A DNA stretch of 64,000 bases from Alistipes sp. (GCA_017937765.1 JAGBCY010000010.1:1-64000), one strand, 5' to 3'; counted from the first letter of the stretch, positions 44,567 to 54,487 are shown. Notes: generated by a model from the sequence alone, not told the origin. A program made the numbers and translations.

Positions 44567-45853
44567 ATGAGAAGATTATTCCTTGTTGCCGTAGCTATCA
44601 TAAGCTCTACGGCTCTGTTTGCACAGAGTTTCGAAACTAACTTCCACGACGCCACAATCCGCATCGACTATACCTTTGCGGGCAACGCCAATGAGCAGTT
44701 CGTAGCTCTCCGCGATCTCTCGTCGACCGAGGGGTGGTGGGGTCGTCGCATAAACCTCGCGACAGTGCCTTTGAAGGGTAATGGCGACCTCACGCTCTAC
44801 GATGCCGAGAGCCAGGAGGTTATCTACAAGACCTCGTTCTCGTCGCTCTTCCAGGAGTGGATCACTACGCCAGAGGCGCAGAGTGCGACGCATAGCTTCG
44901 AGTTTACGCTGCTCGTGCCTAAGCCCCAGCGTAAGGCCGTTGCCGAGTTGGTGCTGCGCGTGAATACTGGCGAGGTGGGTGCCACGCTCCGCCACACGAT
45001 CAACCCCGAGGATGTGCTTATCCGCGACCGTTCGGGTCAGCAGCCACTGCCTCACAAGTACCTGCACAAGGGTGGAGACTCGAAGGAGTGTATCGACGTG
45101 GTTATCCTTGCCGAGGGTTATACGGTAGATGAAATGCCTATGTTTATGGAGGATGCCCTCGTCGCTACGGAGGAGATTCTCAGCTACGAGCCCTTCAAGA
45201 GTCACCGCGATAAGTTTAACTTCATCGCCGTTGCCAGCCCCTCGGCTGATAGCAACGTGAGTGTCCCGCAGGAGGATGCTTGGCGCGAGACGGCCGTGGG
45301 CTCAAACTTTATGACCTTCTATATGGAGCGATATCTCACCTCGGGCAATGTATATGCTATGTACGACTTGGTGACTAACATCCCTGCCGAGCACTTCATC
45401 ATCCTTGCCAATACCGATACCTATGGCGGTGGCGGCATCTATAACTCATATACCCTCACCACGGCGCACCATCCCGCGTTTCGTCCCGTTGTAGTTCACG
45501 AGTTTGGCCACTCGTTTGGCGGTCTTGGTGACGAGTACTTCTACGAGGGTAACTTGGATAACGACGAGATGCACTCGGTGGCCCACGAGCCCTGGGAGCC
45601 CAACATCACTACGCTCGTAGACTTCGAGTCGAAGTGGGCCGATATGGTCGAGGAGGGTACGGAGATACCTACGGTCGTAACTCCCGAGCGCACGGCAAAC
45701 TATACGGTTGGCGTCTATGAGGGTGGTGGCTACCGCTCGAAGGGCATCTATCGTCCGGCGGATGTATGCCGTATGCGTAACAACGCGGCCGAGCGTTTCT
45801 GTCCCGTTTGCGAGCGTGCCATCGAGCGCGTGATTCTGCATCAGGCCGAGTAG
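44567..45853 (+). CDS. M64-family metallopeptidase (IgA-peptidase-like)
   Basis: 428 residues with a signal peptide cut near FAQ (20). An N-terminal beta domain (about 22-145) precedes the catalytic domain. Zinc motif HEFGH (311-315) followed by SFGGLGDEYFYEG is diagnostic of peptidase family M64, named for a Clostridium ramosum IgA protease. Cys residues near the end (CRMRN, CPVCERA) are typical. The substrate in this organism is not known. Confidence 0.9.
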   Translation: MRRLFLVAVAIISSTALFAQSFETNFHDATIRIDYTFAGNANEQFVALRDLSSTEGWWGRRINLATVPLKGNGDLTLYDAESQEVIYKTSFSSLFQEWITTPEAQSATHSFEFTLLVPKPQRKAVAELVLRVNTGEVGATLRHTINPEDVLIRDRSGQQPLPHKYLHKGGDSKECIDVVILAEGYTVDEMPMFMEDALVATEEILSYEPFKSHRDKFNFIAVASPSADSNVSVPQEDAWRETAVGSNFMTFYMERYLTSGNVYAMYDLVTNIPAEHFIILANTDTYGGGGIYNSYTLTTAHHPAFRPVVVHEFGHSFGGLGDEYFYEGNLDNDEMHSVAHEPWEPNITTLVDFESKWADMVEEGTEIPTVVTPERTANYTVGVYEGGGYRSKGIYRPADVCRMRNNAAERFCPVCERAIERVILHQAE

Positions 45854-45925
45854 TCTGGTTGCCGAGTGGTGGGTAGTCCAGTTGCAGAGTGGCGAAATAT
45901 CTACCCGCAAGAGCATATTTAATAG

Positions 45926-45960
45926 TGGAGCCAACGGGAGTACACACCTCTTTGGCTCCA
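45926..45960 (+). terminator. Terminator after the M64 peptidase
   Basis: 9-bp stem TGGAGCCAA/TTGGCTCCA, long loop, then TTGTTGTATT. Confidence 0.65.
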
Positions 45961-45994
45961 TTGTTGTATTCATAGGCGAGGAATCTTAAAACTT

Positions 45995-46615
45995 ATGAGT
46001 ATGACACTATCAACACTTGCCACCGTGGCACTCGCCGTTGTCGAGCTGCCCTATGCCTACGATGCTCTCGAACCCTATATCTCGGCCGAGACGCTGCATT
46101 TCCACCACGACAAGCACTACGCCGGTTATGTCGCCAAGCTCGCCGAGCTCACCGAGGGCACGCGCTATGCCTCGATGCCACTCGAGGAGATTGTCACCAG
46201 CAGCGACGGAGCGATATTCAACAACGCGGCGCAGGCCTGGAACCACGTATTCCTCTTCGAGCAGTTCGCACCACGCGCCAAGCACCACCCGACGGGTGCA
46301 CTGCGCCGCGCCATCGACGACGAGTTCGGCTCGGTGGATGAGCTACGCAGGCGTATGACCACAGCGGCAACGTCGCTCTTTGGCTCGGGATGGGTGTGGC
46401 TCGCAGCGGACAAGGATGGGCGTCTCTATATCATCTCCAAGCAGAATGCTGGCACGCCGCTTACCGATGGCCTCACGCCGCTTCTTGCCATCGACGTCTG
46501 GGAGCACGCCTACTATATCGACTATCGTAATGCGCGCAAAGATGCTGTCGAGGAGATGTGGCACGTCATCGACTGGGAGAAAATAGAGGAGCGATATCGC
46601 CCCTTCGACGTTTGA
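45995..46615 (+). CDS. sodB: Superoxide dismutase, Fe/Mn family
   Basis: 206 residues. Metal ligands are visible: His37 (LHFHHDKHY), the His of NNAAQAWNHVF, and Asp/His of AIDVWEHAYYIDYRNAR. Gln in NNAAQ is the iron-enzyme signature, although family members may be cambialistic. The usual Tyr-Trp pair after WNHTF is Leu-Phe here. The N-terminus carries about ten extra hydrophobic residues (STLATVALAVVELP) compared with Escherichia coli SodB, perhaps a late start not yet identified. ATG at 46001 is an alternative start. Confidence 0.9.
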   Translation: MSMTLSTLATVALAVVELPYAYDALEPYISAETLHFHHDKHYAGYVAKLAELTEGTRYASMPLEEIVTSSDGAIFNNAAQAWNHVFLFEQFAPRAKHHPTGALRRAIDDEFGSVDELRRRMTTAATSLFGSGWVWLAADKDGRLYIISKQNAGTPLTDGLTPLLAIDVWEHAYYIDYRNARKDAVEEMWHVIDWEKIEERYRPFDV

Positions 46616-46703
46616 ATGTAGATCGCTTCGGAGGTGCTCTATCGTTATATTATGTGGAATAGATTTTAGGCACGGAATGTCGGGTTTGTAGCCTCGTGGC
46701 GTG

Positions 46704-48578
46704 CTATAACTCTCTGTCGATGATGTCGATACGCTCCTCGATGATCCTTATCATACGATCAACGGCGTCGTCAAACGAGAGTCTCTCGTCGCCGTTGATC
46801 GTCGTGTTTATATCCCAGAGCTTGAAGTTCTCCTCCCACGAGCGGGCGATATATTTGCGCTCGGCCTCGATAAATGCGAATACCTCCATAAACTTCGGCT
46901 TAAGCAACTGCCAACGTTCGCGCGCAAGGTTGCGGAAGGCTTCGTCGCTAAACAGACGGTCGTACCACCACGCGTGGGTCATAAAGAGTCCCCACTGGGC
47001 AGCGGGCGAGGCGTTATAGGAGAAGGTACCCCAGTCGAAATCCCACACGGGACCAGCCACGAGTTTGCCGTTGCGATCCTTCTGCAGATAGACACTGCCG
47101 GGGTTGGCGAGCTCGTGGTTGACGCATATCTCGTAGATTAGCCAGTAGTCTATAAAGGACTGGGCATCAATATATTGTGCATAGCCTTTGTCGGGCGAGG
47201 CAAAGTCGTTGCCATAGAGCACGCTCTCTGCCTCGGCGATATGGCGTTGTATCCAGGCGAACTGCTCCGCGGTGAGGTCCTCCTCGTCGGGGAACTTCAC
47301 GGCAAAGGGCGTGTTGTGCTGCGAGAACCACTGCCACTCGTTGTCGTAGTGGAAGTCGAGCTCGAGGAGGTAGCCTCCCGTGATGGCGTCGCCTGAGTTA
47401 TCCTGCGGGGTCATCTCGGTGATGGCTATGCGGTCGTTGTCGACGCGCACTTGCTCGCATAGGAGATACTGCCCGAGGTGCTTGCCGTTGAGTATCAGCT
47501 CGACGAACTCCTGCCGCGGTGTCCACGCGAGCGATGTCTGCTCGGCGAGGAAGAAGGCCACGCGATTACGCAACAGCGTGCGGTCCATATAGTTTGCCAG
47601 TAGCACCCAACGCTTGTGCTTGGGCATACCCATAACCTCTTGTTTATCAGTGAATTTTATGGCATATGGTTTCTTGTCGTAGCCCCACGTCGAGTTGCCG
47701 CGCCCGCGGATGGATACCTCCACACCCTCGACATCCTCGAAGCGACCATTACCATCGAGCCATAGCGTCGAGTGCTCGATCCACACATCCTTTGACCACA
47801 CCTCCTGACCTCCGGGGGTGGTGATGCTCACAACGGGCAGGCCCGTGAAATGATCCACGTGAAGCGTATAACGTAGCTCCGCGTCAGCGAGATAGGCGAC
47901 AACGTCGACATCGCAACTAAAATCCACAGGTGTTCCAGCCATATCTATCGCCTTGCCGTCAATCTCGATTCTGTCGACGCCATCCGTCTTAAACTCAGTG
48001 ATATAGGTGTGGTCGGTGGTATAGATTGGTATGTGTGCATTGAAACTATGTGCCGCGGCGTCGAAGTCGAAAGTGATGTCGTGCGCAAGGCTCGGGTTTT
48101 GACCCTTACGAAGTACGACAGAGGTGATGCCGCCAACGTAGTTGGAGGTTGTGATGTGTATGGGGTTTGAGCGTATGAGCTCGCCCGTATGGAGTTTTAT
48201 CACTATGTGGATGGATGTGCTGTACATCTCACTTAGCGAGGTGTCGGCGATGAGAGCGTGGTAGGTGCCACGTGTCGTGTCGCTCTCGCGGATGGAGGTG
48301 AGCATCAGCTCCTTAGGACGTTGACTTCGGTCTGCGGTTAAGCGCAGCTCCACCTGACACTTGTCGCTCGAGAGGGCGTAGTTGAAGAGTGCCTTGGGCT
48401 CCTCGACACGGAACACGACCTCAACGCTGCCGCCGCAGTCGATGGTGTAGCTATCATCGTCGCAGATGATCGAGTGTAAGCGTATAGGCTTAGGAGGGCC
48501 ACTTGTTTGACCCCCCTTGTCGCTACACGCAACCGAGAATATTACGATGCATAGAAGTATGTGACCGAAGCGTCGCAT
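46704..48578 (-). CDS. CotH-kinase lipoprotein of the beta-glucan locus
   Basis: 624 residues with a lipobox (SVAC, about Cys18). Beta-rich N-terminal half without recognised domains; CotH domain about 280-600 with VSIRGRGNSTWGYDKKPYAI, LLRNRVAFFLAEQTSL, CEQVRVDNDRIAI and the kinase-like GPVWDFDWG. A paralogue of the 24722 gene but without its fimbrillin-like and discoidin-like parts. It starts 4 bases after the GH30 stop, so it is in the same operon; a role in glycan use is inferred from location only. Confidence 0.85.
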   Translation of the reverse strand: MRRFGHILLCIVIFSVACSDKGGQTSGPPKPIRLHSIICDDDSYTIDCGGSVEVVFRVEEPKALFNYALSSDKCQVELRLTADRSQRPKELMLTSIRESDTTRGTYHALIADTSLSEMYSTSIHIVIKLHTGELIRSNPIHITTSNYVGGITSVVLRKGQNPSLAHDITFDFDAAAHSFNAHIPIYTTDHTYITEFKTDGVDRIEIDGKAIDMAGTPVDFSCDVDVVAYLADAELRYTLHVDHFTGLPVVSITTPGGQEVWSKDVWIEHSTLWLDGNGRFEDVEGVEVSIRGRGNSTWGYDKKPYAIKFTDKQEVMGMPKHKRWVLLANYMDRTLLRNRVAFFLAEQTSLAWTPRQEFVELILNGKHLGQYLLCEQVRVDNDRIAITEMTPQDNSGDAITGGYLLELDFHYDNEWQWFSQHNTPFAVKFPDEEDLTAEQFAWIQRHIAEAESVLYGNDFASPDKGYAQYIDAQSFIDYWLIYEICVNHELANPGSVYLQKDRNGKLVAGPVWDFDWGTFSYNASPAAQWGLFMTHAWWYDRLFSDEAFRNLARERWQLLKPKFMEVFAFIEAERKYIARSWEENFKLWDINTTINGDERLSFDDAVDRMIRIIEERIDIIDREL

Positions 48579-48582
48579 ACCG

Positions 48583-50319
48583 CTACCATACGAGCGAAGT
48601 CACCGAGCGCGCTGCAAGCGTTACCACAAAGTCACCCTTCGGGCTCTTTACCACCACCTGCTTGTCATCCTCCGAGTCGTTGAGCATCACCGCAGCGATC
48701 GTGCCATCGGGGTTCTCAAAGGCCGATGCCGTGACGCTGCCAGAGCACTTGATGCGCACGGCGTCGCGTTTTACGACCTTCGACATATGGCCGATGGCGT
48801 ACCAGTGGCTGCGGAACGTGAGCGTAGAGTAGGAGTACGACGCATCGCAGTCGACAAAGCCGTAGCACGTGGTGCATCCGCCGGGACGGTTGGGACCACG
48901 CTCGGCATCGAGCATAAAGTTCCAAAGTACCACGGCGCGGCAGTAGTTGTTGATGGTGCCGAGGCATACCTCGCGTATGTGCCACAAGAGGTTATCGCCA
49001 AAGTTGGGGCACCAGGTGCCGATGCTCTGCTCCGTGAAGTAGATGCTCTTCGTGGGGTCGGCCTTGTAGATCTGTGCCAGTGCCGATGAGCTACCACCAT
49101 AAGCGTGCCAAGCCGAGCCCTCGACATACTTCGATGCCTCCTTGTCGGCGTAGATGTTCTTCACGAAATCCGTTACGTCGAAATTGTGGTCGTAGATCCA
49201 TATCTTGGTGTCGAGCCCTGCAGCCTCGAAGGCCGGGCCGAGGTGATTCTTGATGAAGTTGCGCTGCTGTTCCCACGACATATACGTTGAGGCCGAGTTA
49301 CCATCGTGCAGCGGCTCATTCTGTGGCGTTATCGACTCAATCTTAAAGCCGTTGAGCTCCATCTCCTCGACCCACATTACGAGATACTGCGCATACTCGT
49401 CGTAGTAGTCGGGGTTGAGCTTACCACCTGCCCACTTGTCGTAGGGCTTGTTCGAGTAGCGGTCGATCTTCATCCATAGTGGTGCGGTCCACGGTGCTGC
49501 GATGATCTTCACATCGGGGTTGATGGCGAGGATCTCGCGAAGTACGGGGAATAGATACTGGCTATCGTCGGGGTGCACGGCGAAGAACTCGAGACCCTCC
49601 TGATCGCACCACGTGTACTCGCGAAGCGAGAAGTCCGAGCAACCGATCGAGATACGCACGTAGTTGTAGCCGAGACCCTCGGTTGGGTGGAATGCTTCGC
49701 GCAACAGACGGTCACGCTCCGAGGCATTCATCTTCAGAAGGTTATAGGCTGCCGAACCCGTGATTGCGGGGCCGAAACCCTCCATCGACTGATAGCGCGT
49801 GGTGTTGTCGATGGTGATTGTGAGACTCTTATCCGAGGCTGAGCGTATATCCTCCGCCTCGATCGTCTTCATAAGCATCGACTTCGAGGCTGTCGTCGTA
49901 AATGCCTCGACGCCGCCCGTGGGGAAGTTGTAGTCGATCTCGCCCGAGGTCTTTACGTCGATACCTACGACGTTGGTGTAGATGCCGTTACGTCCTGCAA
50001 TGCCATAGACCTTGTAGCTGTATCCAGCCTCGAGACCCTCGAACGTGAGCTTGCCGCTCTCGCTGAGCTTCTGGCCATCGCGTAGCGACGAGAGCGATGG
50101 TGTTGCGGTTCCCGCCTCGTAGAGTCGGCAGTAGGCTACATCGGCATTAGCGAGTGCCACGCTCACCTCCACCGAGGTGTTTGTCGCGGATGACTGGCTA
50201 AGCTCGATGGTTGTCTCGTCCTTTGCCGGAGGTGTCGAGGTGTCGCTATTATCGCCTGCGCAACTAATGGTAAAGCTGCCGAGGGCTGCAATGAGCATAA
50301 TGAAATTCAATCGTCTCAT
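48583..50319 (-). CDS. GH30-family glycoside hydrolase lipoprotein
   Basis: 578 residues with a lipobox at TISC (Cys20). An Fn3-like domain (about 38-125) precedes the GH30 barrel. The acid/base is Glu335 in TPQNEP and the nucleophile Glu430 in YFTEQS. YQSMEGFGPAITGSAAYNLL is the typical barrel start. GH30 includes endo-beta-1,6-glucanases, glucosylceramidases and xylanases; with GH16 and GH3 alongside, beta-1,6-glucanase is the likeliest here (inference). First gene of a two-gene operon. Confidence 0.88.
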   Translation of the reverse strand: MRRLNFIMLIAALGSFTISCAGDNSDTSTPPAKDETTIELSQSSATNTSVEVSVALANADVAYCRLYEAGTATPSLSSLRDGQKLSESGKLTFEGLEAGYSYKVYGIAGRNGIYTNVVGIDVKTSGEIDYNFPTGGVEAFTTTASKSMLMKTIEAEDIRSASDKSLTITIDNTTRYQSMEGFGPAITGSAAYNLLKMNASERDRLLREAFHPTEGLGYNYVRISIGCSDFSLREYTWCDQEGLEFFAVHPDDSQYLFPVLREILAINPDVKIIAAPWTAPLWMKIDRYSNKPYDKWAGGKLNPDYYDEYAQYLVMWVEEMELNGFKIESITPQNEPLHDGNSASTYMSWEQQRNFIKNHLGPAFEAAGLDTKIWIYDHNFDVTDFVKNIYADKEASKYVEGSAWHAYGGSSSALAQIYKADPTKSIYFTEQSIGTWCPNFGDNLLWHIREVCLGTINNYCRAVVLWNFMLDAERGPNRPGGCTTCYGFVDCDASYSYSTLTFRSHWYAIGHMSKVVKRDAVRIKCSGSVTASAFENPDGTIAAVMLNDSEDDKQVVVKSPKGDFVVTLAARSVTSLVW

Positions 50320-50341
50320 AATCTTGAAGTGGTTAATTACA

Positions 50342-50349
50342 CAAAGTTA
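50342..50349 (-). promoter_or_regulatory. GH30 promoter -7 element (TAACTTTG)
   Basis: Minus-strand match 22 bases before the GH30 start; the -33 region is not obvious, as expected if an activator is needed. Confidence 0.55.
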
Positions 50350-50487
50350 CGAAAAATAGTCGTACGTAGACCCTCGGCAGAGCGATTGTTTTAAAAAATA
50401 TAGAGCCTCCACGGCTAAGAGAGCTGATTATTAGCCCGTTGACACGAGATAAAAGTGGGAGGGTTTTTGCGTTATTAAAAATATTAC

Positions 50488-50495
50488 TAACTTTG
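50488..50495 (+). promoter_or_regulatory. Regulator promoter (TAACTTTG) abutting the ATG
   Basis: TTTG at 50466-50469 with an 18-bp spacer. The sequence reads TAACTTTGTAGTATGAAT, leaving only TAGT between the element and the start codon. Confidence 0.7.
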
Positions 50496-50499
50496 TAGT

Positions 50500-52182
50500 A
50501 TGAATAAGAGACCTTTAAGCTATTTCGTTGGGGTTGTTTCGACCCTTTTGTGTGTGATAAGTGGCACTACGGCCTATGCGCAGAGAGACGTACTCATTGA
50601 ACTCGACCACACGTTGGATGCTGCCGAAGGGTATATCGACGTGCGCTATGCCCAGATTCGAAGCCTCGAGGCTATGCTCAACAACTACGAGCTCAGCCCC
50701 TTGCAGCGATATAATATCTACGACAACCTCTATAACGAGTACTTTGCCTTCCAGTTCGATAAGGCTCTCGAGTCGCTCGATATGCGTTACGACATTGCGA
50801 GTAAGATGGGTAGCCGCGAGCTTATGATGGATGTGCAGATCGACCGTGCGATGCTATATACAACCTCGGCGATGTTCCTCGAGGCCGAGGAGATATTGGA
50901 GCAGGGCATCGACACCCTAAGTCTCCAGCCCGATCAGCTCATCGACTATTATGGCGTTCAGCACCGCTTCCATCGCGACTTCTGGCACTACACGGGAGAC
51001 GGTGAGCAGCGTACACGCTCGGGGCAACGACGCGACTACTACCGCGCTCTGTTGCTTGACCTCACGCCGGAGAATGAGACGTTACATAAGGTTGTGGCCA
51101 TCAGTGGTCTTACGGACAACGAACGCTGGGCTGAGGCCGACAAGCTCAACCGTGCATTGCTCGCAACGCTTACGCCCGATGAGCACGAGTATGCTATGTA
51201 TTCCTACAATCAGGCGCGCATCTGCGAGGCTCTCGACGAGCGCGAGGAGATGATCGAGTGGTTTGCGCGCTCGGCAATTGCCGACATACGCACCGCCACG
51301 CGCGACAATGCCTCGCTGTGTAGCTTGGCTACGGTGCTGCTCGAGTGTGGCGACGTAGACCGCGCATTCCGCTATATAACCATCTCGCTCAACGACGCCC
51401 TCTTTTATAACGCTAAGTTGCGTCCGTGGCAGATTTCGGGTGTGATGCCCGAGATCGAGAAGGCGTATCAGGAGAAGCAGCAGGCCCAGAGCGAGAGGCT
51501 TAAGTTGCAGGAGGAGCACTCGCGCCATCTGGCTATCGTAATCTCAATCCTTGCCGTGGCTCTGCTCGGCATATGCTGCTATATGGCTATCCTGCTTCTA
51601 CGCCTGCGCCGTGACACGCGCAAGATTAGCGAGATGAACGAACGCATCGGCAACTCCAACGCCGAGCTCCATACGCTCAACGAGAAGCTCGAGGCTATAA
51701 ACATCGACCTTAGGGAGGCAAACGCCGTGAAGGAGGAGTATATCGCACTCTTTCTGGCTATGTGCTCCGACTATATCGAGAAGCTGACGACGTTACAGCG
51801 TGACGTGCGTCGTAAGTTGGCGCAGGGCAAGGCCGCGGAACTCGAGCACGAGCTCTCGTCGTCGAGTATTATGGATGAGGAGTTGCAGAACTTCTACGAT
51901 ATGTTCGATAACGCCTTCCTAAATCTCTATCCCAACTTCGTCGAGGAGTTTAATGCACTGCTGAAGCCCGACTCGCGCATCGAGCCTAAGCGTAGTGAGC
52001 GGCTGAATACCGAGCTTCGCATCTTTGCACTTATCCGCCTCGGTATCTGCGACTCATCGCGTATCGCTGCCCTCTTGCGCTACTCCGTGAATACGATCTA
52101 TAACTATCGTGCGCGTACGAAAAACAGTGCTCTTGACGATCGCGACACCTTTGAGGAGCGCGTGAAACGCATTGGTAAGTAG
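50500..52182 (+). CDS. DUF6377-type membrane-bound transcriptional regulator
   Basis: 560 residues. A signal peptide (cut near AYA-Q) leads to a periplasmic helical TPR-like sensor (about 30-335), one membrane helix (about 343-366), a coiled coil (ISEMNERIGNSNAELHTLNEKLEA) and a cytoplasmic DUF6377 part ending in a helix-turn-helix-like segment, LGICDSSRIAALLRYSVNTIYNYRAR. It likely senses a glucan-derived oligosaccharide and controls the adjacent divergent GH30 operon and the susC operon. This differs from the hybrid two-component sensors of many loci, having no kinase or receiver. Convergent with GH3 across a palindromic terminator. Confidence 0.85.
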   Translation: MNKRPLSYFVGVVSTLLCVISGTTAYAQRDVLIELDHTLDAAEGYIDVRYAQIRSLEAMLNNYELSPLQRYNIYDNLYNEYFAFQFDKALESLDMRYDIASKMGSRELMMDVQIDRAMLYTTSAMFLEAEEILEQGIDTLSLQPDQLIDYYGVQHRFHRDFWHYTGDGEQRTRSGQRRDYYRALLLDLTPENETLHKVVAISGLTDNERWAEADKLNRALLATLTPDEHEYAMYSYNQARICEALDEREEMIEWFARSAIADIRTATRDNASLCSLATVLLECGDVDRAFRYITISLNDALFYNAKLRPWQISGVMPEIEKAYQEKQQAQSERLKLQEEHSRHLAIVISILAVALLGICCYMAILLLRLRRDTRKISEMNERIGNSNAELHTLNEKLEAINIDLREANAVKEEYIALFLAMCSDYIEKLTTLQRDVRRKLAQGKAAELEHELSSSSIMDEELQNFYDMFDNAFLNLYPNFVEEFNALLKPDSRIEPKRSERLNTELRIFALIRLGICDSSRIAALLRYSVNTIYNYRARTKNSALDDRDTFEERVKRIGK

Positions 52183-52225
52183 GGTAGTTGCTGCTGCGTA
52201 TTGCACGGCCACCCAACGATAAAAT

Positions 52226-52255
52226 AGCCGAGCCATCCCGCGGGATGGCTCGGCT
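52226..52255. terminator. Bidirectional palindromic terminator
   Basis: Perfect 30-bp palindrome (AGCCGAGCCATCCCG and its complement) between the convergent regulator and GH3 genes. Confidence 0.78.
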
Positions 52256-52276
52256 TGTCTCTGTCTACGGACTATG

Positions 52277-54487
52277 TTATAGAACCTTGAAGTTGATAGG
52301 CTCGCCCGAGGCTGAGTCGCCAGCAACCCAGAGTTGGAACTCGCCCGACTCAACGACATACTCCATATCGCGATTCCAGAATGCCAAATCCGAAACGGGA
52401 AGGTCGTACATAAGGTGCTTGGTCTCGCCCGGCTTAAGCGTCACGCGCATAAAGCCCTTGAGCTCCTTGACAGGGCGAACAACCGAGCCCACGAGGTCGC
52501 GAACGTAGATCTGCACAACCTCCGTAGCTTCACGATCGCCTGTGTTCGTAAGATCGAAGTCGATGTGGATGTAGTCGCTCTTGTTGTGCTCATATTTATC
52601 GAGGTTAACATTTGCATACTCAAACGTGGTGTACGACAGACCGTAGCCGAAGGGGAACAACGGGCCGTAGCCAGTGTCGAGGTAGTACGACGTACAGCCG
52701 AGCGATGTCTGACCAGCCTTCAACGGAATGTCGTGAAGGAGGGTCTCGGTGCCGTTATTCGGACGTCCGGTCATCGGGTGGTTGTAGTAGAACGGAGCCT
52801 GACCAGCATCGCGGAGGAATGTCATCGGGAGCTTACCCGAGGGTACTGCCTCGCCAGCGATAAGGTCGGCAAGAGCCTCGCCACCCATAGTGCCGGGGTG
52901 GAACGAGTAGAGCATAGCGTCGCACTTGGCCAAGTCGCGCTCGATGGTCAACGGACGGCCAGCGATGACAACCACAACGACGGGCTTACCCGTAGCCCTC
53001 ATCGCAGCGATAAGCTGGCTCTGAGCACCCTGAAGGTTGAGGTTCGAGAGTGAGTGCGCCTCGCCCGAGAGGATTGCCTCCTCGCCTACGCATACCACGA
53101 TGGCATCGGCCTTCTTGGCAGCCTTCTGTGCGGCCTTGAAGCTCGAGGTGTCGGTGTCGCGACTATAACTGAGCGTTGGGGCGTTGATGACGTTGAAGTG
53201 CGCAGCGAGTGCCTTGAGCGGCGTTACGGTGTACTGCTCCTCGCCATCGAATGCCCACGTGCCGAGCTGATCGTAGGGTGCATCGGCCATAGGACCTGTT
53301 ACGAGTACGGTGCTACCCTTAGCAAGCGGAAGCACGTTGTTGTTATTCTGGATGAGGACGGCCGACTCGATGGCGCACTGCTTGGCAGCGGCGAGGTGCT
53401 CGGGGGCGTATGCCACCTTGCGAGCGAGCGTCACGTCGACGTAGGGATTCTCGAAGAGGCCGAGGCGGAACTTGAGTTTGAGGATGTTACGCACGGCGTT
53501 GTCGATGGTCTCCATCGAGAGCTTGCCCTCTTCGATGAGCGACTTGGTGTGCTGGATGAAGCCCCACGACATCATATCCATATCGACGCCAGCGTTGATC
53601 GAGAGCTCCGTTGCGTGCTTCAGATCCTCGGCAAAGCCGTGAGCGATCATCTCGCCCGATGAGTTCCAGTCCGTTACTACCATACCGTCGAAGCCCCACT
53701 CCTCGCGCAGGATATCGCGGAGCAGCCAGTCGTTACCCGTCGAGGGCAGTCCGTCGACGTCGTTGAACGAGGTCATAAGCGTGAGGGCACCAGCATCGAC
53801 GCATGCCTTAAATGCCGGGAAGTAGACGTTGCGTAGCGCGCGCTCCGAGATCATCGTCGTGTTGTAGTCGCGACCACCCTCGGCAGCACCGTAGCCCACG
53901 AAGTGCTTGATGCAGGCAGCCATAGAGGTGGGGTCCGAGAAGTCCTCGCCCTGATAACCCTTAACCATAGCTACGCCCATCTGAACGTCGAGGTAGGTAT
54001 CCTCGCCCGAGCCCTCGGCAACACGGCCCCAGCGTGGGTCACGAGCGATGTCGAGCATAGGTGAGAATGTCCAACGTACGCCCGAGGCTGTGGCCTCGAT
54101 AGCGGCGATGCGGGCACCCTGCTCAACGATATCGGGGTCGAACGTTGCAGCCATACCCAACGGAATAGGGAAGATGGTGCGGAAACCGTGAATCACATCG
54201 CGGCTGACAAGCAGCGGAATACCCAAGCGGCTATTCTCAACGGCGGCACGCTGTACGGCGTTGATCTCCACCGGGTCGACGATGTTGAGGATAGAACCGA
54301 CGTTACCCTCCCTGATCATCTCGGTAAACTGATAGCCTCCCGAGAGCTGATTCATCTGGCCAATCTTCTCCTCGAGAGTCATCTTCTGAAGAAGCTCCTC
54401 GACACGCTGGTCGATGTCGCCCTGAGCCATAGCCACCGACCCTATGGCGAGAGCCATAAGTGTTAATGCAAAAGTCTTGATTCTCAT
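52277..54487 (-). CDS. bglX: GH3 beta-glucosidase
   Basis: 736 residues with a signal peptide (cut near AMAQ). N-terminal barrel with nucleophile Asp273 (VVTDWNS); KHFVGYGAAEGGRDYN is the conserved substrate-binding loop; C-terminal sandwich, then a fibronectin-III-like domain (FEYANVNLDKY to SDLAFWN). Expected to remove glucose from oligosaccharides made by GH16 and GH30 in the periplasm. It starts 23 bases after the GH16 stop. The symbol follows the BglX-like architecture. Confidence 0.9.
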   Translation of the reverse strand: MRIKTFALTLMALAIGSVAMAQGDIDQRVEELLQKMTLEEKIGQMNQLSGGYQFTEMIREGNVGSILNIVDPVEINAVQRAAVENSRLGIPLLVSRDVIHGFRTIFPIPLGMAATFDPDIVEQGARIAAIEATASGVRWTFSPMLDIARDPRWGRVAEGSGEDTYLDVQMGVAMVKGYQGEDFSDPTSMAACIKHFVGYGAAEGGRDYNTTMISERALRNVYFPAFKACVDAGALTLMTSFNDVDGLPSTGNDWLLRDILREEWGFDGMVVTDWNSSGEMIAHGFAEDLKHATELSINAGVDMDMMSWGFIQHTKSLIEEGKLSMETIDNAVRNILKLKFRLGLFENPYVDVTLARKVAYAPEHLAAAKQCAIESAVLIQNNNNVLPLAKGSTVLVTGPMADAPYDQLGTWAFDGEEQYTVTPLKALAAHFNVINAPTLSYSRDTDTSSFKAAQKAAKKADAIVVCVGEEAILSGEAHSLSNLNLQGAQSQLIAAMRATGKPVVVVVIAGRPLTIERDLAKCDAMLYSFHPGTMGGEALADLIAGEAVPSGKLPMTFLRDAGQAPFYYNHPMTGRPNNGTETLLHDIPLKAGQTSLGCTSYYLDTGYGPLFPFGYGLSYTTFEYANVNLDKYEHNKSDYIHIDFDLTNTGDREATEVVQIYVRDLVGSVVRPVKELKGFMRVTLKPGETKHLMYDLPVSDLAFWNRDMEYVVESGEFQLWVAGDSASGEPINFKVL

